A stretch of 64,000 nt of DNA from Neisseriaceae bacterium (lineage in GTDB: Bacteria; Pseudomonadota; Gammaproteobacteria; Burkholderiales; Neisseriaceae). Below the pieces are notes generated by a model. The model was not told the DNA's origin. It worked only from the letters and a program-made list of their open reading frames with translations, and searched no databases. Both the position numbers and the translations under genes were made by a program. Location: the NCBI GenBank assembly GCA_016864895.1, contig CP046107.1:744001-808000 (forward strand). Reading direction: 5' to 3'. Below are positions 8,454 to 18,461 of this stretch, piece by piece (position 1 is the first letter of the stretch; each line of letters begins with the position of its first letter).

Positions 8454-9359
8454 TTACTCTTTGTCTAAAGGTTTTACTTGAGCAGATAAAATAATTATTT
8501 TTTTATCTGGTTTTTCTAACGAATATAACCAATGATTGCTTTCATTATGTGTCACAAATAGTCCGGCACTACCAGGAACCAAAAAAGGCTTGCCAAACTG
8601 AACATTATAGGTACATGATGATGGTAATTGTGCTTCACTGGAGGATAAAATTCTTGCCATCATCCAACTCCCATGTGCAATTATTTGTGGAAAACCAAAA
8701 ATTTTTGCAGTAATAGGTGACATATGGATAGGATTCCTATCACCAGAGATAGAAGCATACTTACGAATGATATCAACTGTAGCTTTGATCGTTTCTTGGC
8801 TAGTAATATTTGATTTATCAAATGGTTCGGAAAACTCCCTAGACATACTGCTTAAGGACGTTTTTTGTTTATGTAACATAGTACTTACTTGTGACCAAAC
8901 CAATTCAGAGCCTACATATACCTCTGTAACTACATCTATTAATAATCCTGCACGATGTTCTCTTATTTTTTCAGTATGTACATAAATATCTACAACCGCA
9001 TCCGTTGCTACTTCTTTATATCGATTGATGGTATTGTATAAATGAACCAATCCCACTGGTGTGTAAGGAAAATCAGGTTCTGTTAATAATTTAATTACCA
9101 TTGGAAAAGCTACTGAGTACAGATAAGTCAGTGGTAAAATTTTGCTATTTGCCAATTGTGTGTTATCTGTGTACTTCTTAACTTCTTCTGGACTGAGTTG
9201 GTAATTTCTCAAAATCAATCTTTTTACAGGAAGATTTGGTAAGACACTCCCAATATGTTTAACTATCAAAGATTTATTTATCATTTGGCCTGCTGCCTTT
9301 AAATAGCCCTTAGTCAAAGAAGGTAAACTATCTAACTCAACATCTTTATACATCAACAT
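8454..9359 (-). CDS. MaoC-like (R)-specific enoyl-CoA hydratase family protein
   Basis: The protein belongs to the hot-dog-fold MaoC dehydratase family, which hydrates or dehydrates acyl-CoA or acyl-ACP substrates. The C-terminal half contains the hydratase signature SGDRNPIHMSP (catalytic Asp and His) followed by a FGFPQIIAHGSWMMA segment. The N-terminal half looks like a second, degenerate hot-dog repeat, giving about 301 residues. The start is placed at the ATG ending at 9359 because AGGAG lies six bases upstream. An upstream in-frame Met at 9428 would add 23 residues without a ribosome site. It is convergent with dnaJ. Substrate is unknown. Confidence 0.85.
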   Translation of the reverse strand: MLMYKDVELDSLPSLTKGYLKAAGQMINKSLIVKHIGSVLPNLPVKRLILRNYQLSPEEVKKYTDNTQLANSKILPLTYLYSVAFPMVIKLLTEPDFPYTPVGLVHLYNTINRYKEVATDAVVDIYVHTEKIREHRAGLLIDVVTEVYVGSELVWSQVSTMLHKQKTSLSSMSREFSEPFDKSNITSQETIKATVDIIRKYASISGDRNPIHMSPITAKIFGFPQIIAHGSWMMARILSSSEAQLPSSCTYNVQFGKPFLVPGSAGLFVTHNESNHWLYSLEKPDKKIIILSAQVKPLDKE

Positions 9360-9540
9360 ATTACACTCCTCACTTAATGTATAGAAAATTTTTCTCTCAA
9401 AAAAAATGCTTTGGATACTATACCACATCTGAATTTAGAATTTACTCGATACAAAATTTTAGAAAAGTTTTTATAAATATTGCTTTTTTTATCAAAATCC
9501 ATTATCTTTAGAACAATAGAGTTAAAATTCTATTAAAAAG

Positions 9541-9602
9541 TAATAACAAATTTATGAAATAACAACAAATCTAATGAAAATAACAACAAATTTAATGGAA
9601 AA
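9541..9602. repeat. Three imperfect tandem repeats upstream of brnQ
   Basis: Three copies of an AT-rich unit of about 20 bases lie head to tail. The core is TAACAACAAAT followed by TTAATG or CTAATG, and the copies begin at 9541, 9560 and 9581. They occupy the middle of the 344-base gap between the MaoC-like gene and brnQ and could be an operator array or simple slippage. No known binding motif was recognised. Confidence 0.6.
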
Positions 9603-9703
9603 AATATGGAATTGTTAATTTAATTTATTAAAATCAGCAATGATCGACTAACTGCTATTCATTTGTTAACTGTGTAACACACGAGAAAAGAATTGAGACA
9701 TTT

Positions 9704-11053
9704 ATGATTAGAATTGTTTTTGTATTAGGTTTGGCTTTATTTGCTTTATTTTTTGGTGCTGGCAATTTAATTTTTCCTATCAAGCTAGGATGGCAAAGTG
9801 GCTCTTCATTTTATCCGGCAGTCATTGGTTTTTTAATCACCGGTGTTGGTATACCTTTACTCGGTTTGATTGCCAGTTCGACCTCCCCTGGTGGTATTCC
9901 TGAAATACTGGATAAGAAGGTCAGTAAATGGTTTTCTTTCTTGCTCATCACAAGTATTTATTTAACCATTGGTCCCCTATTCGCCATCCCCAGAACTGCT
10001 ACTACTTCTTATACTATTGGTGTTGCTCCACACCTTCAGGCTGATTCTAATATTTACTTACTAGTATTTAGTGTTATCTACTTTTTAATTGTGTTAATTT
10101 TCAGTTTAAAGCCATCTGAGATGGTAGAAAGAATTGGTCGCTTTTTAACCCCTGCTTTACTACTGGTTATCGGCATACTATGTACAGTGGCTTTTTTCAA
10201 ACTAAACACAACTGTCACCGAGCTACAAGGTTCAGCCACAGCCTACCGCAACCCTTTTACAGAAGGATTTACTCAGGGTTATCTAACCATGGATGCTATT
10301 GCCTCTGTTACTTTTTCCATTATTTCCCTAACTGTACTCAGAGCTGCAGGAATTACTGAAAAAAGTAAAATACTCAAATACTCTTCTTTAGCAGCTTTGG
10401 TTTCAGGGATTTGTTTAGTTATTGTTTACATTGGTCTGGGTTGGATTGGTAATCATTACCCATTGAGTACTGAACAATTAAACTGGATCACCCAAAATGA
10501 GATGCATGAAGGTGCTTACATCCTAGCTAACGCATCCAACACTCTTTTGAATACTCTCGGACCCATTGTAGTATCACTCATAGTAACTTTAGCTTGCCTT
10601 ACTACTGCCATTGGTCTGACAGTAGCTATCTCAAGCTTCTTCGCCAATTTGCTTGGTTCCTATATCCCGAAGTTAAACTATAATTTCTGTGTTTACTTTT
10701 TTACGCTAACTAGCCTTATTTTATCCAATCAAGGTTTAAATCAAGTTATTAGTGCATCGATACCTATTTTAAATATTCTATACCCTATTACGATTCTGAT
10801 TATTTTTATAGTTCTTTTTAATGAAGTTATCCACATTCCTAAAATTGCGTTTCAAATTACTGTAATTACAACATCTCTAATCAGTATTAGTAATGTACTT
10901 TTCCAAAATATGTCAAAACAAATTTTTACTCCGTTTTATAACGCTTTGGGAATCCCCATCAGTGACTTAACATTTAGCTGGATTATTCCTGCGATAATAA
11001 CACTTATTATTGGTTATTTAATAGCTTATATCCGCAGAGGAACTGATGAGTAA
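9704..11053 (+). CDS. brnQ: Branched-chain amino acid:cation symporter (LIVCS family)
   Basis: BrnQ takes up leucine, isoleucine and valine with Na+ or H+ across the inner membrane. The 449-residue protein is strongly hydrophobic with about 12 membrane spans. It opens with the family hallmark LFFGAGNLIFPIKLGWQSG, followed by GFLITGVGIPLLGLIA. The start ATG at 9704 gives a first span immediately, as in the family. The gene is single, with a repeat-bearing region upstream and a gene-poor gap downstream. In a genome that still has leuCD, import and synthesis of branched-chain amino acids coexist. Confidence 0.95.
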   Translation: MIRIVFVLGLALFALFFGAGNLIFPIKLGWQSGSSFYPAVIGFLITGVGIPLLGLIASSTSPGGIPEILDKKVSKWFSFLLITSIYLTIGPLFAIPRTATTSYTIGVAPHLQADSNIYLLVFSVIYFLIVLIFSLKPSEMVERIGRFLTPALLLVIGILCTVAFFKLNTTVTELQGSATAYRNPFTEGFTQGYLTMDAIASVTFSIISLTVLRAAGITEKSKILKYSSLAALVSGICLVIVYIGLGWIGNHYPLSTEQLNWITQNEMHEGAYILANASNTLLNTLGPIVVSLIVTLACLTTAIGLTVAISSFFANLLGSYIPKLNYNFCVYFFTLTSLILSNQGLNQVISASIPILNILYPITILIIFIVLFNEVIHIPKIAFQITVITTSLISISNVLFQNMSKQIFTPFYNALGIPISDLTFSWIIPAIITLIIGYLIAYIRRGTDE

Positions 11054-11098
11054 ATATTTGTTGGTCAACAGGGGTGGAAACACTAGGTATCGTACTAA

Positions 11099-11284
11099 CT
11101 GATCGATATAGTTGTGATACCATTGCAAGGGTTTGGTGTTGTAAACTCTCTAGAAGTTACTGTTTCTCCTAATTCTAGGAGTCCATATGGAGTATCCCAA
11201 ATAAATTTACCTTATAGGAGTTATCAGAAAATGGCTCAAGGCTCACCTAAAGGCACCTATGTCCTGAAATTCACCAATTGGTAA
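11099..11284 (+). pseudogene. Open remnant without a start codon
   Basis: A 61-codon open stretch follows a TAA and has no usable start at its head. It encodes protein-like sequence including GFGVVNSLEVTVSPNSRSPY and later GSPKGTYVLKFTNW before TAA. It looks like the tail of a lost secreted or structural protein; the family was not recognised. The rest of the gap (11285-11549) shows nothing supportable. Confidence 0.3.
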
Positions 11285-11549
11285 TGATCACTTCACATGG
11301 CTACTCCTGTTCATGATTTTTGTTCAGAATATGGCTTTGCTATCCTATAAAAGCATGTAACAAAACAGATTACAGTACATTAAGCAAAATATATTGATCC
11401 AACCCAATTCAAATAACAAGACCATAACTAAACCATTAACTATTTTATTATCAACCAAATTTACTCAAGATAATAAACTGGTGCAATATTTTGGTTTTTT
11501 TTCAAAAAAAAGTTAGAATGTGAATAATATCTATCAGTCACTATGAATT

Positions 11550-13211
11550 ATGCTTACCTATAGTTCACCTGAAAAAAAAATCTTACCTAAGTCGTATGAA
11601 AAGCCATGGCTACTAATATTACTGACTCTTATTTGGTTATGGGCAGGGATTATAGGTAGAGACTTATGGGGGGAAGAAGGCTATCTTTACGCTTATATTA
11701 ATTCTATGATAGAAACCCAACGTTGGTTATTACCGAATATTTATGGGGTGCCCTATATATCTAGTTCTCCTTTCTACCTGTGGCTAGGTGGCATCTCAAA
11801 ACTTTCTTTGACTTCAATAGGAATTCCTGAGTATATCAGTGTTAGATTTCTAACCTTAGTGATGATATCCACTAGTTTATTAGTTTTAGGTATTGCTACT
11901 AAAAATTTTCTTGGCCATCGCTACAGTCGGGTTACCCCTTTAATGACTATTGGTTGTGTCGGTATTATATTATTTAGTCACAATATTAGCCAACTACCGT
12001 TACTATTCTTTTCTCTAAATCTATATAGTTATGCCTTAAGTCAATACAAGGCCAACAAAATATTCCGTACAGGATTATTAATTTCCTTAAGCTGGATGGT
12101 AGCTTTTTATATACAAAACCTTCCTCCAGTACTGTTATTAATGTTCATTTCAATCTGTTTAACCCTACATCCTGGATGGCGAAACCGACAATATTATCTA
12201 GTTCTACTTGTAAGTATTTTCATATTTTTACCTTTAGCCGCTCTATGGCCTAGTGCCTTGTATATTGTCTATCCTACATATTTTGATATGTGGCTAGATT
12301 TATATTCATTGGGTGTTTATGGTGGCTTTTCATTACCTAAATTTTCACTACCAACTTGGTATTACTTTAAAAATATCATTTGGTATACATTTCCGGCATT
12401 TCCATTGGCGGTATGGGCGATTATTAAACTAAAACAAGAAAGCTATAAAAATCCTATTTATTTTTTCTTTTCACTGTGGATTGCTTTAGGATTTATTTTC
12501 CTACTATTTCAAAGTGATCCTGAAAATAATCAATTAATTTTAATTATTCCCCCTTTGGTTTTTTTAGCAACTTCTCAAATCGATACTTTAAAAAGAGAGT
12601 TTGCTGCTTTTTTAAATTGGTTGGGTATCACCACTTTTGGGCTACTAGCATTATTTATTTGGGCTGAATATATTGCAATTAATCTGAATCTATCTAATGA
12701 ATTATATGCTCGTTCTACTTACTTTAACCCTCTATATCAACCTCATATTTCTATTATGGTTATCTTAATTGCTTTAACTTTCACACCTATTTGGTTATAT
12801 TCAGTTAATAGAAAACATATAGAAGGCAGACAAGCTGTTACTAACTGGGCAACAGGTGTTACTTTTATTTGGCTTTTGATGATGACTTTATTTTTGTCAT
12901 GGTTAGACACTTCCAAAAGTCCTCGTCCTTTAATCACTGAACTGGAAAATATGATTCCTGAAACAACACTAAACAAATTCAATAAACTACAAGTATGTGC
13001 CAATAGTGATGATTTGAAGACGTTAATCAGTTGGAATGAATATAGTCAATTTAAAATCCAGTCCTCAATTAATAAACCTCTTAATTTTTGTCAATATCGT
13101 ATATTGCTCAGCACTGAACAAGAATTTACCGCTAAATATCCTCAAGTTAGAACCACTTGGCACGCTACGCGACAACGCAAGAAAAATAACATTTTTATTC
13201 TATGGGAATAA
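11550..13211 (+). CDS. Membrane glycosyltransferase, ArnT/PMT-like (GT39/GT83 type)
   Basis: A 553-residue polytopic protein resembles the dolichyl/undecaprenyl-phosphate-sugar glycosyltransferases that modify lipid A or proteins on the periplasmic side. The first span is followed by IGRDLWGEEGYLYAYINSMI, the expected acidic periplasmic loop (D/E residues) after TM1. It is followed by WLLPNIYGVPYISSSPFYLWL, similar to the second loop of ArnT-like enzymes. About 10-12 hydrophobic segments follow, then a short soluble C-terminal domain. The acceptor and donor sugar cannot be told. It stands alone, convergent with leuD across a 77-base gap. Confidence 0.75.
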   Translation: MLTYSSPEKKILPKSYEKPWLLILLTLIWLWAGIIGRDLWGEEGYLYAYINSMIETQRWLLPNIYGVPYISSSPFYLWLGGISKLSLTSIGIPEYISVRFLTLVMISTSLLVLGIATKNFLGHRYSRVTPLMTIGCVGIILFSHNISQLPLLFFSLNLYSYALSQYKANKIFRTGLLISLSWMVAFYIQNLPPVLLLMFISICLTLHPGWRNRQYYLVLLVSIFIFLPLAALWPSALYIVYPTYFDMWLDLYSLGVYGGFSLPKFSLPTWYYFKNIIWYTFPAFPLAVWAIIKLKQESYKNPIYFFFSLWIALGFIFLLFQSDPENNQLILIIPPLVFLATSQIDTLKREFAAFLNWLGITTFGLLALFIWAEYIAINLNLSNELYARSTYFNPLYQPHISIMVILIALTFTPIWLYSVNRKHIEGRQAVTNWATGVTFIWLLMMTLFLSWLDTSKSPRPLITELENMIPETTLNKFNKLQVCANSDDLKTLISWNEYSQFKIQSSINKPLNFCQYRILLSTEQEFTAKYPQVRTTWHATRQRKKNNIFILWE

Positions 13212-13237
13212 ATTAAAAGTGGCTCACCAGGTCAAAA

Positions 13238-13277
13238 TTATGAGATAGGCAAAACAAATCTTTTCCTAATCTCATAA
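13238..13277. terminator. Inverted repeat between convergent genes (possible terminator)
   Basis: TTATGAGAT-AGG pairs with CCT-A-ATCTCATAA around a loop of about 15 bases, with one bulged base and no T-tract. Its position between the glycosyltransferase and leuD stops suggests a transcript end, but the structure is weaker than the other terminators here. Confidence 0.4.
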
Positions 13278-13288
13278 CGCCACAGATG

Positions 13289-13924
13289 TTAAAACATCCA
13301 AGGAAATTGTTGTTTACGTTTATCTTCAAATGCCTTAATTTTATCACTATTTTGCAAAGTTAACCCAATCTCATCCAACCCATTTAATAGACAATATTTT
13401 CTGTGTTCTGTAATATCAAAATTAAAAACTTGACCACTTGGAGTAATAACAGTTTGCTCTTGTAAAGAAATTAATAAACAATAACCAACATTATTTTCAA
13501 CTTCACAAAATAATATATCAACTTCTTTTTCTGACAAAATAATAGGCAATAAACCATTCTTATAACAATTATTAAAGAATATATCAGCAAAACTAGGCGC
13601 AATAATCGCTCTGAATCCATATTCTTCTAAAGCCCAAGGTGCATGTTCACGACTAGAACCACAACCAAAATTCCTACGTGTTAATAAAATCTCTGCACCT
13701 TGATAACGAGGCTTATTCAAAGGGAAATCGGGGTTTAAAGGCCGTGTACTATTATCCATTGCTATATCCCCACGATCTAAATAACGCCAAGCATCAAAGC
13801 AATTGTCCCCATAACCTGTACGCTTAATCGATCTTAGAAACTGTTTTGGAATGATGGCATCAGTATCTACATTCACCCTATCTAAGGGAGCTACCAATCC
13901 TTTTAGTTCTTGGAATACTTTCAT
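13289..13924 (-). CDS. leuD: 3-isopropylmalate dehydratase small subunit
   Basis: LeuD is the swivel domain partner of LeuC in isomerising 2-isopropylmalate to 3-isopropylmalate for leucine synthesis. The 211-residue protein has [14 protein letters not shown] near the N terminus and the substrate-recognition segment [24 protein letters not shown] follows. Length and motifs are normal. It lies 30 bases downstream of leuC on the same strand. leuB and leuA, often nearby in relatives, are not in the window. Confidence 0.98.
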   Translation of the reverse strand: MKVFQELKGLVAPLDRVNVDTDAIIPKQFLRSIKRTGYGDNCFDAWRYLDRGDIAMDNSTRPLNPDFPLNKPRYQGAEILLTRRNFGCGSSREHAPWALEEYGFRAIIAPSFADIFFNNCYKNGLLPIILSEKEVDILFCEVENNVGYCLLISLQEQTVITPSGQVFNFDITEHRKYCLLNGLDEIGLTLQNSDKIKAFEDKRKQQFPWMF

Positions 13925-13954
13925 ATCTCTCTTATCCTTAGTCTTAAAATTATC

Positions 13955-15364
13955 TTACAGCTTCCTATGATCAATAAAATGACCAACAATTGCAGCTGCA
14001 GCAGCCATCTGAGGACTAACTAAATGTGTTCTGCTTAATGCGCCTTGTCTACCTTCAAAGTTCCGATTAGAGGTCGAAGCACAGCGTTCTTTAGGTCCTA
14101 CCTTATCATCATTCATCGCCAAACACATAGAACATCCTGGTTCTCTCCATTCAAACCCTGCTTCCTTAAAAATCTTATCTAACCCTTCCTTTTCTGCTTC
14201 TTCTTTAACCAGGCCTGATCCGGGGACAATTAAAACACGCTTGACAGAATCAGCTTTACTCTTACCTTTAACTACTTCTGCTACTGATCTTAAATCTTCA
14301 ATTCGACTATTAGTACAAGAACCAATAAATACTACATCAACTGCCAATTCTGTAATGGGTGTATTAGGTTCTATCCCCATATATTCATAGGCTCGTTCAT
14401 AACTCTTCTTTTTGACGGGATCGGTAATATTTTCCAAACCAGGGATTGTTTCATCAATAGCAATCACCATTTCAGGAGAGGTTCCCCACGTTACTTGCGG
14501 TTTTATATCCCTAGCATCAAAAGTATAAACCTTATCAAAATATGCACCTTCATCTGACACTAAAGTTTTCCAATACATGACTGCCTTATCCCAGTCTTCT
14601 CCCTTAGGGACAAAGGGTCTACCTTTTAAATAATTCAAGGTAATATCATCAACAGCAACCATACCCGAACGAGCACCCGCTTCAATCGCAAGATTACACA
14701 AAGTCATTCGACCCTCTATACTTAAACCTCGAATGACCTCACCAGTAAATTCAATTGCATAACCAGTACCACCAGCAGTTCCAATCTGACCAATGATATA
14801 TAAAGCAACATCTTTTGCTGTCACTCCCTCTTCTAAATGGCCATTAACTTCTATTTTCATATTGTTAGACTTCTTTGCCACAAGACATTGTGTGGCCATA
14901 ACATGCTCTACCTCAGAAGTACCAATACCATGCGCTAAAGTTGCTAAAGCACCATGTGTAGAAGTATGCGAATCACCACACACAACAGTCATCCCAGGCA
15001 ATGTACCTCCCTCTTCGGGACCTACTACGTGTACAATACCTTGGCGCTTATCCAAAATAAAAGGAAAATAATTTTTAATCTTAAATGCTTTAACATTTTC
15101 ATCCAAAGTATCAACTTGTAGCTTAGAAATAGGATCGAGAATCCCCTTATCCCAATTGTGGGTTGGTGTATTATGATCTGCAGTAGAAATAATGCTAGAT
15201 GCTCTCCATAATCGACGATTAGCCAGCTTCAGTCCCTCAAAAGCCTGAGGAGAGGTAACCTCGTGCACCAAATGACGATCGATATATAACAAAACAGTCC
15301 CATCATCTTCTTGTTTAACAACATGACTATCCCATAATTTATCATATAGTGTTTTTGCGCTCAT
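13955..15364 (-). CDS. leuC: 3-isopropylmalate dehydratase large subunit
   Basis: LeuC is the aconitase-type [4Fe-4S] subunit of isopropylmalate isomerase. It is 469 residues long, normal for the family. The cluster cysteines are visible in [10 protein letters not shown] and in GCSMCLAMN. Other conserved parts are [12 protein letters not shown] and [12 protein letters not shown]. It is preceded by only 22 bases from the CysB-like regulator gene on the same strand and followed by leuD. The three genes therefore probably form one transcript, with the regulator leading. Confidence 0.98.
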   Translation of the reverse strand: MSAKTLYDKLWDSHVVKQEDDGTVLLYIDRHLVHEVTSPQAFEGLKLANRRLWRASSIISTADHNTPTHNWDKGILDPISKLQVDTLDENVKAFKIKNYFPFILDKRQGIVHVVGPEEGGTLPGMTVVCGDSHTSTHGALATLAHGIGTSEVEHVMATQCLVAKKSNNMKIEVNGHLEEGVTAKDVALYIIGQIGTAGGTGYAIEFTGEVIRGLSIEGRMTLCNLAIEAGARSGMVAVDDITLNYLKGRPFVPKGEDWDKAVMYWKTLVSDEGAYFDKVYTFDARDIKPQVTWGTSPEMVIAIDETIPGLENITDPVKKKSYERAYEYMGIEPNTPITELAVDVVFIGSCTNSRIEDLRSVAEVVKGKSKADSVKRVLIVPGSGLVKEEAEKEGLDKIFKEAGFEWREPGCSMCLAMNDDKVGPKERCASTSNRNFEGRQGALSRTHLVSPQMAAAAAIVGHFIDHRKL

Positions 15365-15386
15365 TATTATTCCTAATTTTATTTTT

Positions 15387-16334
15387 TTAAATCACATAAT
15401 CGACTGCAACTTCATGTATACACTTATCTATTCGCTCCTTGGTTAATTCTGGATTTAATATATTAATTAAATCATAGATATAACCTCTAATATACTGATT
15501 TTTTCTCATGATAATTCTTGTTTCCACTTCAGAAAATAGGTGTGATACCGAAACTACTTCTAAACTTTCATCTAATGTTTCTAGATCAACCGCCATAGAC
15601 TCTATCAATCCAATGCCAAGACCCATTTTAACATAGGTCTTAATCACATCCGCATCAAATGATGATAGAGCCACATTAGGTAAATCTAATCCTGCCTTCT
15701 GAAACATTCTGACTACTGTTTCTTGATTCACGAAACTATAATCATAAGTAATTAATGGGTATTTTAATAGATCCTCTAATTCGATCTCATGCTTATCAGC
15801 TAACTGATGATCAACTGGCATAATTAATTGATAAGACCATGTATTGTATGGCAGATAAACCAACTCAGGATTAAAGTATAAATCTTGATTAATAACACCG
15901 AAGTCAACTTCATATTCCGCGACTAAACGAGCTACCTCCACAGAATTAGTTGGTAAAACTGAAACTCTTATATCTGGGTAACTTTGCTTAAAAGCATACA
16001 TCTTCTTGGGTAACTCATAACGCATAAATCCATATACACCAGCTAAATTAATTTCACCACAGTTTTTATTAGAAAGTTCATCTCCTATTCTTTTAATATT
16101 TTCCGCTTCTCTCAATACTCTCTCTGCTGTTTGTAAAATCAATTGTCCTGGTTCTGTCACCGCAGTAATCCTTTTACCTTGTCGGACAAAAATTTGTATA
16201 CCTAGCTCATTTTCTAATAATTTAATTTGTTTAGAAATACCTGGCTGTGAAGTAAATAAAACTTGAGCTGCATCTGATACGTTTAAATTTTGTTTGTACA
16301 CTTCCAGTACATATCTTAGTTGTTGTAGTGTCAT
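15387..16334 (-). CDS. CysB-like LysR-family transcriptional regulator
   Basis: This LTTR has a winged helix-turn-helix N terminus ([12 protein letters not shown], then [19 protein letters not shown]) and a periplasmic-binding-protein-like effector domain. It aligns along its length with CysB, including the [26 protein letters not shown] segment. The start is placed at 16334 from homology, giving 315 residues; an upstream Met at 16400 would add 22 residues. The CysB effector loop TTHTQARY is replaced here by AGVYGFMRY, so sulfate or N-acetylserine may not be the ligand. It lies 22 bases upstream of leuC, suggesting a role in leucine biosynthesis control rather than cysteine. No operator could be defined in the 99-base divergent gap to the peptidase. 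Confidence 0.85.
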   Translation of the reverse strand: MTLQQLRYVLEVYKQNLNVSDAAQVLFTSQPGISKQIKLLENELGIQIFVRQGKRITAVTEPGQLILQTAERVLREAENIKRIGDELSNKNCGEINLAGVYGFMRYELPKKMYAFKQSYPDIRVSVLPTNSVEVARLVAEYEVDFGVINQDLYFNPELVYLPYNTWSYQLIMPVDHQLADKHEIELEDLLKYPLITYDYSFVNQETVVRMFQKAGLDLPNVALSSFDADVIKTYVKMGLGIGLIESMAVDLETLDESLEVVSVSHLFSEVETRIIMRKNQYIRGYIYDLINILNPELTKERIDKCIHEVAVDYVI

Positions 16335-16433
16335 AAAATCTAGATATTCTAAAAAATATAATATTTGACTAGAAGAATCATTATAATCAATTAATCCCAT
16401 GTTTCAAAATCTATATTTCAATGGTAATGCATT

Positions 16434-18431
16434 ATGAATAATCTAGAAAATGAATTTATACAAACTGAGTCACAAAAAACAATTGATATAATCACCTCCC
16501 ATGCAGATTGGATGTCTATTAAGAAAAATATCACTAATATTTTAAATAGTGAAGCACATATCGCTTATTGTGAGGAGCATCAAGGGAAAATGTATCATTT
16601 ATTACAAAATCATGAATACCCCAAAGGTGTATATAGATGCTGTAGTGTGAAAGATTATAGAGCTGGCCTCCCTAATTGGGAATTGATATTTAATGTTGCT
16701 GATTTTGATGAAATATTAAATGATGATATTTACCTTGAAGCGTATATGCATTTTGTTGAAAACCCAAATTTAATATTGCTAGTACTAAGTAGTAAAGGTC
16801 AAGATATGCACTATACACTTGAATTTAATATATCCAAAAAAAATATTGTTACTGATGGTTTTAATTTTCCCCTTTCCAAATCATTTGTACAGTGGAGAGA
16901 TGAAAATAGTGTTTGGCTTAATCCCGCATGGGAAGAGAATCAAATAACTTCTAGTGGATATTCTAGACAAGTTTATCTATTAAAACGTGGTCAAAATTTA
17001 TCCGAGGCAACACTTGTTTTTGAAGGTCAACAAGACGATATATTCATAGAAGCGTGGCGCTATTTAGATGTACACAGCACCCCATTAGATGTTATCAAAC
17101 AATCTCATTATTTTTCTCATTTTTCTTACTATATCATTCAAGAAAATTTGCAAATTCTACCACTATCATTACCCAAAAGTTGCCATATTTGTGGTTATCT
17201 CAATAGTTATTTATTAATACATCTAAAACAAGACTGGGTTAAATCTAAAGAAACTTATTTATCAGGAAGCGTGTTAGCTATCAAACTACAAAAGGGGAAA
17301 TTAAAAACTATTATTCCTATATTCATACCACAAGAGCATCAGGTAGTGGAATCAATAGAAACTAGTAAAGATTATATTTTTATTCATTATTTAGATAATA
17401 TTTACAGTAAGGCATATGTAACACTATTTAAAAATGGTGATTTAAAACCCATCAACTTTCCAGAATTAGGCACTATTAACTTTGAATTAATCGACCAACC
17501 ATGGCGCAGTAATATATTTTACATTGCTGCTAATGATTTAACTCATGAACCTACTCTTTATGCTTGGGATGCGAAACGAGAAGAATTAAGTATATTAAGA
17601 CAACAAAAATCTCTTTTTAATACAAATAATATATCTATTCATCAATATTTTGCCTCATCTGAAGACAATACCCAAATTCCTTATTTTTGGTGTGGTACCA
17701 ACCTAACGCATGAAACGCCTACTTTAATTTATTGCTATGGTGGTTTTTCTGTCAATGAACTACCCCATTACATGCCTGTTATTGGTAAACTTTGGTTAGA
17801 AAAAGGATTTTCATTTGTCATTGCCAATATACGTGGTGGAGCAGAATTAGGAGAATACTGGCATCAAGAAGCTGTACGAGAAAATAAATATAAAAGTATT
17901 GAGGATTTAATTGCTGTTATACAAGATTTACAAAAAAATAAAAGAACATCTCCTGCAATGACTGCAATACAAGGTGCTAGTAATGGAGGTTTAATTGTTG
18001 CAAATGCCATGACTGATGTACCTGATTTATTAAAAACTGTTTTATGTGAGGTGCCTATTATTGACATGCAAAATTACACAAAATACGGTAGTGGCTATTT
18101 GTGGAAATCTGAATATGGCGACCCTAATGATCCGAAAATAATTCCCTATTTAGAAAAAATTAATGTATTAAATAAAATTTCTGATAAGATACGATACCCT
18201 GAATTATTTATTACGACAAGTTTAAGTGATGACAGAGTCAGTCCGAAACATGCCCTTTTATTACACAAAAAGATGCTGAATATGGGACATACTAGTAGTC
18301 ATCTGATAAGTTACCATCAAGGAGGCCATGAATCCTTAAACGCTCAAGATGAATATATTCAAGAATTAGCCTATCTGTGGTTTTTTCTATATAATGCAAT
18401 GGGTCTAAATTTCGAGACCATGAAGTCATAA
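16434..18431 (+). CDS. Prolyl oligopeptidase family protein (S9A)
   Basis: A 665-residue serine peptidase with an N-terminal beta-propeller region and a C-terminal alpha/beta-hydrolase domain. The catalytic serine is Ser516 in GASNGGLIVAN, the aspartate is Asp599/600 in LSDDRVSP, and the histidine is His632 in HQGGHES. The ANIRGGAELGEYWHQEA segment is characteristic of S9A. There is no signal peptide, so the enzyme is probably cytoplasmic and cleaves short proline-containing peptides. It is divergent from the CysB-like gene and its stop is 30 bases before parC. Confidence 0.9.
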   Translation: MNNLENEFIQTESQKTIDIITSHADWMSIKKNITNILNSEAHIAYCEEHQGKMYHLLQNHEYPKGVYRCCSVKDYRAGLPNWELIFNVADFDEILNDDIYLEAYMHFVENPNLILLVLSSKGQDMHYTLEFNISKKNIVTDGFNFPLSKSFVQWRDENSVWLNPAWEENQITSSGYSRQVYLLKRGQNLSEATLVFEGQQDDIFIEAWRYLDVHSTPLDVIKQSHYFSHFSYYIIQENLQILPLSLPKSCHICGYLNSYLLIHLKQDWVKSKETYLSGSVLAIKLQKGKLKTIIPIFIPQEHQVVESIETSKDYIFIHYLDNIYSKAYVTLFKNGDLKPINFPELGTINFELIDQPWRSNIFYIAANDLTHEPTLYAWDAKREELSILRQQKSLFNTNNISIHQYFASSEDNTQIPYFWCGTNLTHETPTLIYCYGGFSVNELPHYMPVIGKLWLEKGFSFVIANIRGGAELGEYWHQEAVRENKYKSIEDLIAVIQDLQKNKRTSPAMTAIQGASNGGLIVANAMTDVPDLLKTVLCEVPIIDMQNYTKYGSGYLWKSEYGDPNDPKIIPYLEKINVLNKISDKIRYPELFITTSLSDDRVSPKHALLLHKKMLNMGHTSSHLISYHQGGHESLNAQDEYIQELAYLWFFLYNAMGLNFETMKS

Positions 18432-18461
18432 CCAATAAAAAACTTAACACTAAAAATTTTT

